A DNA stretch of 64,000 nt from Sinorhizobium alkalisoli (GTDB lineage: Bacteria; Pseudomonadota; Alphaproteobacteria; Rhizobiales; Rhizobiaceae): the NCBI RefSeq assembly GCF_008932245.1, contig NZ_CP034909.1, positions 1,612,001-1,676,000 on the forward strand, written 5' to 3'. Every line of letters begins with the position of its first letter. Positions within the stretch are counted from its first letter, which is position 1. The notes under the pieces were generated by a model that was given only the letters and a program-made list of their open reading frames with translations, was not told the origin of the DNA and made no database searches. Below, in pieces: positions 28,321 through 37,278 of the stretch. The position numbers and the translations under genes are program-made.

Positions 28321-28899
28321 TCAACCGATCTTGATAACTGTGTCGGAAACGAACGTGAAGGTCGGCACGGGGAGGTTCTCCGGTGCGGGGCCCTTCCGGA
28401 TGCGGCCGGCCGTATCGTAGTGCGAGCCGTGGCAGGGACAGAACCAGCCGCCGAAGTCGCCGGCCTGGCCAAGCGGCACGCAACCGAGATGGGTGCAGGA
28501 GCCGATCATCACGATCCAGTTTTCCTTGCCTTCGCCGGCGGAGCGATCGAGGTCGGTCGCCTCGGAATCCGCCGGGAGGTTGGCGTTACGAGCAGCCGGG
28601 TCCTTGAGCTCGTCAAGCGGCACGGCTTTGGCTTCCTCGACTTCCTTGTCGGTGCGGTTGCGGATGAAGACCGGCTTTCCGCGCCACTTGGCCGTCAGCG
28701 ACATGCCGGGCTGCAGGCTCGAGACGTCGACTTCGATTGAAGCGAGCGCGAGCGTCGATGCGTCCGGACGCATCTGGTCGATGAACGGCCAGGCGGCGGC
28801 CGTGGCGCCGACGACGCCGGCCATGCCCGTGGCCAGGTACAGGAAGTCGCGGCGAGTGGGCTCGCCCAAGGTCTCGCTTGAAGTGTCGTGTTCGCTCAC
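28321..28899 (-). CDS. petA: Rieske iron-sulfur protein of the bc1 complex
   Basis: High-potential [2Fe-2S] subunit, 192 aa. The N-terminus carries a Tat-type signal anchor ([18 protein letters not shown]). Cluster ligands are in CTHLGC and CPCHGS, both intact and linked by the expected disulphide cysteines; [10 protein letters not shown] is the proline loop. The start is GTG at 28899, because the only nearby ATG upstream runs into a stop. It is the first gene of the operon, so the 297-bp region upstream (28900-29196) should contain its promoter. Confidence 0.96.
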   Translation of the reverse strand: MSEHDTSSETLGEPTRRDFLYLATGMAGVVGATAAAWPFIDQMRPDASTLALASIEVDVSSLQPGMSLTAKWRGKPVFIRNRTDKEVEEAKAVPLDELKDPAARNANLPADSEATDLDRSAGEGKENWIVMIGSCTHLGCVPLGQAGDFGGWFCPCHGSHYDTAGRIRKGPAPENLPVPTFTFVSDTVIKIG

Positions 28900-29196
28900 G
28901 GCTAAACCATCCTCTCACGCAAATGTTGCGGACACCGCATTCCCCCGTCCCCGAGTCACGGAACCGCGCCCTGTCTCATATACCGGCACCCTGTCCGGCT
29001 CGCAGTTGCAAGCCTCGGATCGGATGGCGGAATCCGGAGAATCCGGCACACGGATTCCCCGGCAATCCGGCGCGTTCTATGCTCGATCGCCGACTATGTC
29101 CAGCCTTCATGAGGCAGGGTGGGCAGATTGTCGCGGGGAAAAATGCGGGCAATCAGCGCAAGGGCTTGGCGTGCTATTCGACTGCATCGCGGGCCG

Positions 29197-31062
29197 CTAT
29201 TCGGCGGCCTCTTCCTGCGCGATGAAGCCGCCCGATTGACGGGCCCAAAGCTCGGCATAAAGGCCGCCGCGGGCGATCAGTTCGGCATGGGTCCCATCTT
29301 CTATGATGCGCCCCCGGTCCATCACTACCAAGCGGTCGAGAGCCGCGATCGTCGACAACCTATGCGCGATAGCGAGCACGGTCTTGCCATGCATCAGGCG
29401 CTCGAGATTCGACTGGATGGCCGCCTCCACTTCCGAGTCGAGCGCCGAAGTCGCCTCGTCGAGAACGAGAATGGGCGCATCCTTGAGCATGACGCGGGCG
29501 ATGGCGATCCGCTGCCGCTGCCCGCCGGAGAGCTTCACGCCCCTCTCCCCGACATGCGCATCGAACCCCTTGCGGCCGCGCTGGTCCTGAAGGCTGGCGA
29601 TGAACTCAAGGGCCTCGGCCCGGCGCGACGCCTCGACCAGGTCTTCTTCCGAGGCGCCGGGGCGGCCGAAGAGGATGTTGTCGCGTATCGAGCGATGGAG
29701 CAGCGACGTATCCTGGCTGACCATCCCGATCTGCCCGCGCAAGGATTCCTGCCGGACCGCCGCAATGTCCTGCCCGTCGATGAGGATGCGGCCGCCCTCG
29801 AGGTCGTAGAAGCGCAGCAGCAGATTGACGAGCGTCGACTTGCCGGCGCCCGAGCGCCCGACAATCCCGACTTTCTCGCCGGGGCGGATGGTGAGGGAAA
29901 AATCATCGATGACGCCGCCGCCCTTGCCATAGTGGAACCGGACGCGCTCGAAGCGGATTTCGGGCCGGCTGACGTCGAGGTCTGGCGCTCCCGGCCGGTC
30001 GACGAGGCCGATCGGCTGCGAGACGAGCTCGGCCGAATTCTGCATCGTGCCGATGTTGCGCATGATCGCATTGAACTGCCCCATCATCCGGCCGAGCAGC
30101 ATGTTGAGCCGCAGCACGAGCGCCAGGGTGAAGGCGACCGCGCCGGAACTCACGGAGCCGGCGAGCCACAGATCGATGGAGTAGACGGCGATCGCCGTGA
30201 TCATCAGCCCCGAAAGCAGCGCCTGCGACGCCCGGACGCCCGTCAACAGGCGCGTAAACGGGATCACCGCTCCCTGGTAGCGATCGAAGCCGGCGCGGAT
30301 ATAGCGATCATTCTCCTCGTCGCTGCCAAACAGCTTCAGCGTTTGCATGTTGGAATAGGCATCGACCATGCGGCCGTTGAGCATCGATGCCATCTCGGCG
30401 GTATTGCGGGCGTGCCGGCGGACCCGCGGGACGAAATAGCGGGCGAGCGCCAGGAAAACGAGGATCCAGAACGCCACCATCGCCGCCAGGCGCCAATCGA
30501 GCTGGGCGATGAGGGCCATGGTGGAGGCAGTGTAGATGACGATGAACCAGACGACCTGCAGCAGCGAAACGATGAGGTCGCTCGTCGCCTGCGCGCCGGT
30601 CCACACCTTGGTGACGATGCGCCCGGAAAATTCATTCTGGAAGAAGCCCAGCGACTGTCGGGCCACATGCACGTAGGACTGCCAGCGCACGAGGTTGAGA
30701 AAGCCGGTGATGATCGACTGCTCTTCGACGAGCGCGGCGAGCGAAACGGCGACGAAGCGGAAGACCAGCACCGTCAGCAGCATGAAGATCAGTTCCGGAC
30801 CGTTGGCGGCGATCAATCCGCTCCAGCCATCCTCCGGCCGGACGGTGTCGAGCACGTCGACGAGACGGCCCACGAAATAGAAGAGCCCGGCTTCGAGCAT
30901 CGCCACCAGGCCGCCGAGCGCCGCCATGGCACAGAAGGGCCCCTTTGCCTGGCTCGCATAGAACCAGGCAAACCCCCACAGCGAATGTGGCGGCTGGAGG
31001 CGCTCCCGCGGCGCGAAGGGACGGATCCAGTTCTCGAAGATGGCGACGATGGAACGCAGCAT
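29197..31062 (-). CDS. Half-size ABC exporter (membrane domain plus ATPase), second of a pair
   Basis: MsbA/multidrug-type half transporter, 621 aa. The N-terminal ~320 residues carry six expected membrane helices. The ATPase domain shows Walker A GRSGAGKST, Q-loop VSQDTSLLHRS, signature KLSGGQRQR, Walker B ILVLDEATSALD and the H-loop IAHRLST, all canonical. It ends with AQEEAAE. The gene follows a paralogue of the same size after 109 nt in the same orientation, so the two may form a heterodimer. The substrate (lipid, drug or polysaccharide) is unknown. Confidence 0.9.
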   Translation of the reverse strand: MLRSIVAIFENWIRPFAPRERLQPPHSLWGFAWFYASQAKGPFCAMAALGGLVAMLEAGLFYFVGRLVDVLDTVRPEDGWSGLIAANGPELIFMLLTVLVFRFVAVSLAALVEEQSIITGFLNLVRWQSYVHVARQSLGFFQNEFSGRIVTKVWTGAQATSDLIVSLLQVVWFIVIYTASTMALIAQLDWRLAAMVAFWILVFLALARYFVPRVRRHARNTAEMASMLNGRMVDAYSNMQTLKLFGSDEENDRYIRAGFDRYQGAVIPFTRLLTGVRASQALLSGLMITAIAVYSIDLWLAGSVSSGAVAFTLALVLRLNMLLGRMMGQFNAIMRNIGTMQNSAELVSQPIGLVDRPGAPDLDVSRPEIRFERVRFHYGKGGGVIDDFSLTIRPGEKVGIVGRSGAGKSTLVNLLLRFYDLEGGRILIDGQDIAAVRQESLRGQIGMVSQDTSLLHRSIRDNILFGRPGASEEDLVEASRRAEALEFIASLQDQRGRKGFDAHVGERGVKLSGGQRQRIAIARVMLKDAPILVLDEATSALDSEVEAAIQSNLERLMHGKTVLAIAHRLSTIAALDRLVVMDRGRIIEDGTHAELIARGGLYAELWARQSGGFIAQEEAAE

Positions 31063-31171
31063 TGTTCTGATAATAGGTGGCTGGAGTCGGACGGCAATCG
31101 CTTTCCGCCGTCCCCCCGATTACAAATGCGTAAGCTTCAAACACCGCGTGAGCCCCGCAAGAAGCAGCGGA

Positions 31172-33025
31172 TCATTCCGCCGCCTCCTCCTTCCCGACAT
31201 CGTCGGCGATGAAGCCGCCCGATTGGCGCGACCAGAGATCGGCGTAAAGCCCTCTCTTGGCTATCAGTTCGGCATGTGATCCCGTCTCCACGATCCGGCC
31301 GGCCTCCAGGATCACGAGCCGGTCCATCTCCGTCAGCGTCGAAAGCCGGTGCGCGATCGCGATCACCGTCTTGCCGGACATCAGCGCGAAGAGGTTCTCC
31401 TGGATCGCCGCCTCCACTTCCGAATCGAGCGCCGAAGTTGCCTCGTCGAGGATCAGGATCGGCGCATCTTTCAGAAAGACGCGCGCAATGGCGATCCGCT
31501 GGCGCTGACCGCCGGAAAGCTTCACGCCGCGTTCGCCGACCTGTGCGTCGAGACCCTTCCGTCCCTGGTTGTCTTCGAGCGCCTGGATGAACTCCCAGGC
31601 ATTCGCCTTCTTCGCGGCAGCGATGATCTGAGCGTCGTCTACCTCCCGATGCCCGTAGGCGATGTTGTCGCGAATGGAGCGATGAAGCAGGGATGTGTCC
31701 TGCGTCACCACGCCGATCTGCGAGCGAAGGCTATCCTGTGTCACGAGCGAGATGTCCCTGCCGTCGATCCGGATCACCCCCTCCTCCAGGTCGTAGAAGC
31801 GCAAGAGCAGGTTCATCAGCGTCGTCTTGCCGGCGCCGGACCGGCCGACAAGGCCGATCTTCTCGCCAGGCCGGATGTCGAGCGACAACCGGTCGATGAC
31901 GCCTTTCGCCTTGCCGTAATGGAAGCGGACGTTCTCGAAGCCGATCGCTCCCTTCTCCGCCTTGAGCACGCCCGCATCCGGCCTGTCGACGATGTCGTGC
32001 GCCTTGGTCATCATGCCCATGCCGTCATAGACCGTGCCGATATTCTCGAACAGCGTCGAGACCTCCCACATGATCCACTGCGACATGCCGTTGATGCGCA
32101 TGGCAAGACCGATCGCCACCGCGATCGCGCCGACGGAGATCGCGCTTGTCAGCCACAGGTAGATGCCAAGCGCACCGACCGCAAAGAGCGCAACGCAATT
32201 GTTCGTGTAGACGCAGATATGGAACAGCGTCACCTTGCGCATCTGCCGATGGACGGTGTCGAGAAACTCCTCCATGCCGGCACGCGCGTAGATCTCCTCA
32301 CGCCCCGCATGCGAGAACAGCTTCACCGTGCCGATATTGGTGTAGCTGTCGACGATGCGCCCCGTCATCATCGAACGCGCATCCGCCTGTTGCTTGGAGA
32401 TCTTCTGCAGCCGCGGCACGAAATGGCTGACGATCGCGACATAGATGACCAGCCAGATCGCGAGCGGTGCGACGAGCCGCCAGTCCGCCGCCGCGACCAC
32501 GATCAGCATCGTCGTGAAATAGCTCACCACGTAGACGAAGACGTCGAGGAGCTTCATCACCGTTTCGCGGACCGCAAGCGACGTCTGCATCACCTTCGTG
32601 GCGACGCGCCCGGCAAACTCGTTGGAGAAGAAGGTCATGCTCTGCCGGAGCAGATAACGGTGCATCTGCCAGCGCGCGATCATCGGATAATTGCCGAGCA
32701 GAACCTGATGCATGACCAACGAGTCGAGCGCGACCAGCACGGGCAGGCCGATCAGGACCAGCGCGCCCATCCATGCCAGCCTACCGCCCTCGACCGCGAG
32801 AAAGCCCTCCCGATCCGCGTTGGACAGCCAATCGACGATATTGCCCAGAAACTGGAACAGCGCCACCTCGCCGACGGCGATCAGCATCGTGCAAACGGCC
32901 ATGACGAGAAGCCATGGCATCGCGGACTTGCTGTAGTGCCAGCAGAAGGCGAAGAGACCCTTCGGCGGAAGCGCCGGCTCTTCCGGCGGATAAGGATTAA
33001 GGCGGGATTCAAACCAGCCGAACAT
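31172..33025 (-). CDS. Half-size ABC exporter, first of a pair
   Basis: MsbA-like half transporter, 617 aa, paralogous to the next gene (shared N-terminal style, RLNPYPPEEP versus RPFAPRERLQPP, and near-identical ATPase motifs). Walker A is GRSGAGKTT, signature KLSGGQRQR, Walker B ILILDEATSALD, H-loop IAHRLST. Both ATPase sites look complete, so this is not a degenerate-site heterodimer. The ATG follows AAGGAG at 8 nt. A short ORF with a strong ribosome binding site lies 155 nt upstream (33181-33237) and may act as a leader. Confidence 0.9.
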   Translation of the reverse strand: MFGWFESRLNPYPPEEPALPPKGLFAFCWHYSKSAMPWLLVMAVCTMLIAVGEVALFQFLGNIVDWLSNADREGFLAVEGGRLAWMGALVLIGLPVLVALDSLVMHQVLLGNYPMIARWQMHRYLLRQSMTFFSNEFAGRVATKVMQTSLAVRETVMKLLDVFVYVVSYFTTMLIVVAAADWRLVAPLAIWLVIYVAIVSHFVPRLQKISKQQADARSMMTGRIVDSYTNIGTVKLFSHAGREEIYARAGMEEFLDTVHRQMRKVTLFHICVYTNNCVALFAVGALGIYLWLTSAISVGAIAVAIGLAMRINGMSQWIMWEVSTLFENIGTVYDGMGMMTKAHDIVDRPDAGVLKAEKGAIGFENVRFHYGKAKGVIDRLSLDIRPGEKIGLVGRSGAGKTTLMNLLLRFYDLEEGVIRIDGRDISLVTQDSLRSQIGVVTQDTSLLHRSIRDNIAYGHREVDDAQIIAAAKKANAWEFIQALEDNQGRKGLDAQVGERGVKLSGGQRQRIAIARVFLKDAPILILDEATSALDSEVEAAIQENLFALMSGKTVIAIAHRLSTLTEMDRLVILEAGRIVETGSHAELIAKRGLYADLWSRQSGGFIADDVGKEEAAE

Positions 33026-33180
33026 CTGTGAAGCTCCTTCAGGGATTTTGAAGGAAGGCGGGTGTCCCCGCTTTCATTGGCTTTGGATAGGCAGTCCGGA
33101 AACGCTGCAAACGCGCTGAAGCCTCCGGAGAACCGGGCCACGCGTCATTCGATCGGCAGAAGGAAAAGGCGCGGAACCGG

Positions 33181-33237
33181 TCAGGCCAGAAAAGGCCCGG
33201 CCACACGTGGGAGGCGTGTCAACATCAGAATTGTCAT
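33181..33237 (-). CDS. Candidate 18-residue leader peptide upstream of ABC exporters
   Basis: The ORF MTILMLTRLPRVAGPFLA is preceded by GGAGG five nt before its ATG, the best ribosome binding site in this region. It ends 155 nt before the first ABC exporter gene on the same strand. Its 3' half overlaps a GGGCC/GGCC-rich segment that could pair, and a gcggg/cccgc hairpin (33058-33072) stands between it and the exporter. Leader-peptide control is inferred. Another reading frame beginning 4 nt earlier is open for 56 codons but has a ribosome binding site spacing of one. Confidence 0.4.
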   Translation of the reverse strand: MTILMLTRLPRVAGPFLA

Positions 33238-33493
33238 GCATGCCTCCGTCGGTTCGCGTTGAAGATGAAAGACCTTTAACCCTATTCGGAGCTCCGCGCC
33301 AGATTGTCGCACGTATTTTGCTGCCCTTTTCTTCACCGGCGCCCGCCCTGTTGCCGATACGGCACAGATTAGCGGCATGCAATTGAGGGTGGACGCACAG
33401 ACGACGCATCGCGGCATCGGATGGTGGCAGAGGAAGCCTTTCGATGTAATAGAGGTCCTCGCCTTCGCAAATTTGCCCCATCCCTGGAAGTTC

Positions 33494-33955
33494 ATGACGA
33501 ATCTGCGCATCGCCCTCTATCAACCGGACATTCCGGGCAATACCGGCACAATCCTTCGCCTGGCCGCCTGCCTCGGCCTCGCCGTCGACGTGATCGAGCC
33601 GGCCGGTTTCGACCTCTCCGACCGCAACCTGAGGCGCGCCGGCATGGACTACGTCGCCTCCGTCACGCTCACCCGCCACGTCAATTGGGAGCGCTTCGAA
33701 GCGTGGCGAGCCGAAACCGGCCGACGCCTGGTGCTCGCCTCCACCAAGGCTGCCGAGCCCTACACCCGGTTCGGCTTTCGTCCGGACGACATCCTCCTCT
33801 TCGGCCGGGAAAGCGCCGGCGTGCCCGATCATGTCCATGAGAGGGCCGACGCACGCATTCTCATTCCGATGGCGCCGCGCCAGCGCTCTCTCAACATCGC
33901 GATGGCGGCTGCCATGATCGTCGGAGAGGCGATGCGGCAGGTCGAGGCCTTTTGA
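33494..33955 (+). CDS. trmL: tRNA (cytidine(34)-2'-O)-methyltransferase
   Basis: SpoU-type SAM-dependent methyltransferase with a trefoil knot, 153 aa, the TrmL/YibK size. It methylates the 2'-O of the wobble base in leucine tRNAs. Motifs: QPDIPGNTGTILRLAACLG (motif 1 with the conserved Asn), LLFGRESAGVP (motif 2) and IPMAPRQRSLNIAMAAAMI (motif 3 in the knot). The start MTNLRIALYQ follows GGAAG; a 39-codon extension is rejected. It is divergent from the ABC exporters. Confidence 0.93.
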   Translation: MTNLRIALYQPDIPGNTGTILRLAACLGLAVDVIEPAGFDLSDRNLRRAGMDYVASVTLTRHVNWERFEAWRAETGRRLVLASTKAAEPYTRFGFRPDDILLFGRESAGVPDHVHERADARILIPMAPRQRSLNIAMAAAMIVGEAMRQVEAF

Positions 33956-34083
33956 GCTTGGCAGCATCACGCCGCGCCCTCCGCGAAGTCCGTTCGGGCG
34001 GGACCAAATATCACCATGAAGATCGCCCGCGCTGAGTAGCGCGATATCTTGTGGGCGCCATCGATTCGACGAGGCTGCGACCA

Positions 34084-34656
34084 TCATGCGGCGATCTCAT
34101 TGTAGGGCGTCGCCTTGCGCGCGGTGTTCAGCGTGCGCGCCCACCAGGTCAGCCGATCCATCATCAGGAAAAGAGGAGCCTGCATTTCCTCGGGCTTGTA
34201 GGGATTGCCCGCCGCATCGAATTTCGACCAGGCTTTCGGCAAGGTCACCCCATCCCGCAGCGTTACCGCATGCAGCTCTCCGAATACCTGGCGCAATTGC
34301 TCGACAGCCCTGATCCCGCCGGAGGCGCCACCATAGGAGACGAAGGCCACCGGCTTGGCGTGCCAGGGCTCGTAGACGGAATCGATCAGTTCCTTCAACG
34401 CCGCCGGATAACCGTGATTGTATTCCGGCGTGACGACGACGAAAGCATCGGCCTCGCTCACCTTGCGCTCCATCCACTCACCGAGATCGCTCGGCTTCTC
34501 GCCGCGCGCGCTCCTGAACCGCAGCGGATCGACGATCGTCAGGCTGAAGACGTCGGAACTCGAAAGCTCGCGGATGAGCCAGCTCGCGACCGTGTCGCAG
34601 AAGCGGCCCTGCCGTGCGCTGCCGTAGATTAGGGCAAGGGTCATTTTCTCTTTCAT
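34084..34656 (-). CDS. NADPH-dependent FMN reductase (flavodoxin-like), SoxR target
   Basis: Flavodoxin-fold reductase, 190 aa. The FMN phosphate-binding loop is GSARQGRFCDTV near residues 11-22. VTPEYNHGYPAALKELIDS is the family signature, and VSYGGASGGIRAVEQLR follows. Such enzymes reduce FMN, quinones or azo compounds with NAD(P)H. The start ATG at 34656 follows AGGAG at 10 nt; TTG two codons earlier is an alternative. It is divergent from soxR, and its promoter contains a clear SoxR operator, so it is probably switched on by redox-cycling agents. Confidence 0.88.
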   Translation of the reverse strand: MKEKMTLALIYGSARQGRFCDTVASWLIRELSSSDVFSLTIVDPLRFRSARGEKPSDLGEWMERKVSEADAFVVVTPEYNHGYPAALKELIDSVYEPWHAKPVAFVSYGGASGGIRAVEQLRQVFGELHAVTLRDGVTLPKAWSKFDAAGNPYKPEEMQAPLFLMMDRLTWWARTLNTARKATPYNEIAA

Positions 34657-34695
34657 GCGCAATCAGCTCCTTGTTGTTGGCCACAGGGAGCTCAT

Positions 34696-34726
34696 GCTAT
34701 AGAACCTCAAGCATAGTTGAGGTCAA
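34696..34726 (-). promoter_or_regulatory. SoxR-controlled promoter of the flavin reductase gene
   Basis: On the minus strand, TTGACC (-35, 34726-34721) and TATAGC (-10, 34701-34696) are separated by 19 bp, the long spacer typical of MerR/SoxR-activated promoters. The operator lies in the spacer. Confidence 0.75.
34705..34722. promoter_or_regulatory. SoxR box
   Basis: CCTCAA-N6-TTGAGG, a perfect 18-bp dyad. It has the same arms and spacing as the soxS operator of enteric bacteria (from memory). It lies between soxR and the reductase gene. Confidence 0.9.
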
Positions 34727-34734
34727 TAGCGCCC

Positions 34735-35223
34735 ATGAACAAAGACGATGGCCACGAGATCAAGCGCGAGCTGACGGTCGGCGAAGTCGCCGCACGCAGT
34801 GGAGTCGCCGTCTCGACGCTTCACTTCTACGAAAACAAGGGACTGATCCGCAGCAACCGCAGCCGCGGCAACCAGCGGCGATATCCGCGCGGCGTGCTGC
34901 GGCGCGTGGCGGTCATCAAGGTCGCCCAACGGACGGGAATTCCCCTCTCGGAGATCCAGTCTGCATTGTCGGTCTTGCCCGACGACCGGCCGCTGACGGT
35001 GGAGGATTGGGGCAAGCTCTCGAAGTCCTGGCGGCAGCAGCTCGACGAGCGCATCGCCAAGCTGACCGCATTGCGCGATCAATTGACCGGCTGCATCGGC
35101 TGCGGCTGCCTGTCGATGCGCGATTGCCCCTTGCGCAATCCCTATGACGTGCTCGGAACCGAGGGCGCAGGTCCACGCCTGATCGAACCGGCGGATGGCG
35201 TGAGCGAACCGGAACCCGGTTGA
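34735..35223 (+). CDS. soxR: SoxR redox-sensing MerR-family regulator
   Basis: MerR-type activator, 162 aa. The helix-turn-helix is [26 protein letters not shown] dimerisation helix follows, and then the [2Fe-2S] ligand set [12 protein letters not shown], the C-x2-C-x-C-x5-C pattern that defines SoxR. In non-enteric bacteria SoxR acts directly on small sets of genes, sensing redox-active compounds; there is no soxS here. The start [10 protein letters not shown] was chosen because the upstream MRSIAP lies inside the operator-promoter region. The 3' end extends further ([12 protein letters not shown]) than minimal SoxR. Confidence 0.95.
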   Translation: MNKDDGHEIKRELTVGEVAARSGVAVSTLHFYENKGLIRSNRSRGNQRRYPRGVLRRVAVIKVAQRTGIPLSEIQSALSVLPDDRPLTVEDWGKLSKSWRQQLDERIAKLTALRDQLTGCIGCGCLSMRDCPLRNPYDVLGTEGAGPRLIEPADGVSEPEPG

Positions 35224-35239
35224 GGTCGTTCCAGCCCAA

Positions 35240-35331
35240 ATCGAGCTCGATCTAAGGACAAGGCATTCAGGATTCAGAGTGCTACAGCGACCTTTGCCCG
35301 TCGCCGTTTGTCGATGAGACGGCGCGGCGCC
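35240..35331 (-). repeat. Mosaic repeat, diverged full copy
   Basis: On the minus strand: gcgccgcgccgtctc, then a changed dyad, gcaaaggtcgctgtagcac, and a module B with ccttgtcctta and atcgagctcgat. It lies between the ends of the convergent soxR and MFS genes. Confidence 0.7.
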
Positions 35332-35337
35332 GACATG

Positions 35338-36588
35338 TCAGGCTTCCTTGAAGACGCTTCGTTCCAAGGAACGCCGCATCCGGCTGATAAGCGCCATGCT
35401 GGCCAGCGTGCCGCAGGAACAGAAAAAAGCGATCGACAGTGCCCAGGCATTGCCCGCCGCTTCGAGAACGAAGGAGAAGAACGGCGGCGCTGCCGCGAAG
35501 GCAAGATTGAGCGGCAGCCCGAGACGCGCCATGACCGCCGCGTATTGCGCGGGAGAGAAGAAAACGAGCGGCATCGTCGCGCGGCTCACGGACATGGCGC
35601 CGCTGGACAGGCCGTAGAGCAGCAGGAAAAGGACGATCGACCACTCGGCGCCTTGACCGAAAGCCAGGGCCGCAAGCGCCAACGGCATGATCGCGGCTGC
35701 GACGAGCCCCGTCGTCACGCCATCCCAGCGATTGCCGCCGAGGAAATCGAACAGCCGCGCCGACAGCTGAATGAAGCCGATGGCCGAGCCGAAGCCCACG
35801 GCCAGACGATCCGCAACCGCGAAGCTGCGGAAGAGATCGATGACGACGAGCTGGAATCCCCAGGTGACGAAGCCATTGAGCGCGACGGCCGCGGTGATCA
35901 ACGCTACCACCTCCCGGGAGCGGCGGCCCCTTGCGCGCTTCGCCTCTGCGGCCGCGGCAACGCCATGCGGCACGCGCGCCGGCGCGGCGGTTCGCGGCAA
36001 AGCGAACTGATGCAGTGGTGCGCAGACGAGGAGCATCGTGGCGCCGTAAAGGACGAAAGTGCCGCGCCAGCCGAGCGCCGCCTCACAGAATACAGTCACC
36101 GGCCAGGAGATGCTCGGCGCCAGCGCCATGGCGAGCATCTGCGCTCCGATCGCCCGGCGCGCGCGCTCCCCGGCAATCTCGGTCAGGAAGACATGCGCCG
36201 AGGTCGTGAGCGTGGCAGCCCCGGCCATGCCGAGGACAGCCCAGGCGGCGAAATAGGCGAGTGGTCCATGGGCAGCCGCGAGCAGCCACAGCCCCGGCGC
36301 CGCGAGCGCCGAACCAAGTGAAAGCACCCGCCGCGCACCAAGACGCGCGTAGAACGACGCCAGTGGCGGAGAGCATACCGCCATCACCACCAGCATGACG
36401 GTCGGCCCGAAATAGATGCCGGACGGCCGGAGCCCAAGATCGGCGGCCATGCCGGCCGCGGTGACCGACACGAACATGAACATTGCGCCCCAGGCAATGA
36501 TCTGGGTGACTGAGAGAATGACAACCGCGCGGAGAACAGGCATGAAACCGATGGTGGGAGCAGGCGAAACAGGGCCGGGGGGAGCCAT
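35338..36588 (-). CDS. Major facilitator superfamily transporter
   Basis: A 416-aa membrane protein with about 12 hydrophobic helices. The cytoplasmic loop after helix 2 (YARLGARRVLSLG) matches the MFS loop G-x-x-x-D/R-x-x-G-R-R style, although the Asp is missing. A central hydrophilic loop ([13 protein letters not shown]) divides the two halves. The start MAPPGPVSP is uncertain: neither it nor MPVLRAV, 15 codons later, has a strong ribosome binding site. Substrate unknown. The 3' end abuts a mosaic repeat. Confidence 0.8.
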   Translation of the reverse strand: MAPPGPVSPAPTIGFMPVLRAVVILSVTQIIAWGAMFMFVSVTAAGMAADLGLRPSGIYFGPTVMLVVMAVCSPPLASFYARLGARRVLSLGSALAAPGLWLLAAAHGPLAYFAAWAVLGMAGAATLTTSAHVFLTEIAGERARRAIGAQMLAMALAPSISWPVTVFCEAALGWRGTFVLYGATMLLVCAPLHQFALPRTAAPARVPHGVAAAAEAKRARGRRSREVVALITAAVALNGFVTWGFQLVVIDLFRSFAVADRLAVGFGSAIGFIQLSARLFDFLGGNRWDGVTTGLVAAAIMPLALAALAFGQGAEWSIVLFLLLYGLSSGAMSVSRATMPLVFFSPAQYAAVMARLGLPLNLAFAAAPPFFSFVLEAAGNAWALSIAFFCSCGTLASMALISRMRRSLERSVFKEA

Positions 36589-36699
36589 AGGTTTACGCCG
36601 CCGACGCGGTCTTGACCACACCGCAATTACGCCTCTGAGATTTTTTTCGCGATGGGGACAAGAGGGCCATCGACACGAAGCGATGGAGTCGCGAGACCT

Positions 36700-36797
36700 C
36701 GAGCGCGTTTCGATCTGACTAGATCAGATCGGCGCTCTAACGCTTTCTTTCTGACGCATGATCTTATCGATCCTCGTTTCACTCCGGTCTGATCATG
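36700..36797. repeat. Degenerate palindromic element
   Basis: A dyad around gatctgactagatcagatc and a later gcatgatctta / gatcatgatc pair resemble degenerate rhizobial palindromic elements that carry a gcatgatc core. It ends at the stop codon of the 86-aa gene. Confidence 0.4.
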
Positions 36798-36799
36798 AT

Positions 36800-37060
36800 C
36801 TAATCCGCACTCGGAAGCCGGCGCATGGTGAACTCGATCTCATCACCCTCGAGCTGGCGCCAGCTTTCCACTTCCGTCCAGTAGGCGGCCTTGGGCCAGG
36901 TCTCAAACCATTCGCGCGCCTTGGCCCGGGCCGCAGTCCGTTCGAGGCGGAACGTCTCGCGGACGAAGACGCTGCCGCCTCGCGCAGACCGTTCGCTGCG
37001 GCTGCGGGCGATCTGGCGCCGCAGTCCCTCGAGCGGTGGTCCTGGTGGTTTCTTCGCCAT
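36800..37060 (-). CDS. Conserved-looking hypothetical protein, 86 aa
   Basis: I do not recognise a named domain. The ATG has a strong ribosome binding site (AGGAGAGG, 8 nt upstream). The product is basic in its first half (RRQIARSRSERSARGG) and has an aromatic-rich second half (AREWFETWPKAAYWTEVESW), which suggests a folded small protein. No membrane segment. It is divergent from hemF. Confidence 0.75.
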   Translation of the reverse strand: MAKKPPGPPLEGLRRQIARSRSERSARGGSVFVRETFRLERTAARAKAREWFETWPKAAYWTEVESWRQLEGDEIEFTMRRLPSAD

Positions 37061-37278
37061 GGCGATACCTCTCCTGAGAAGATAGGATGGAGGCGGCGCC
37101 GTTGCCAGTCCCGATCATACCAGGGCCGACCGCCGCAAAATGCCGGTGATGGCACCCCTGCAGGGCAATGGAATCATGCTGCCTCCCGCAGTTGCCATTC
37201 GTCCCGAAATATGGACTGTGGCGACGACATCGAATCGGCGGCTTACCTCGGCGAGCCGCAAACGGACTATGAAATCCC

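Noticed and set aside
37100..37278. Search for an FNR/FixK box ahead of hemF
   Set aside because: No TTGAT-N4-ATCAA-like site was found.
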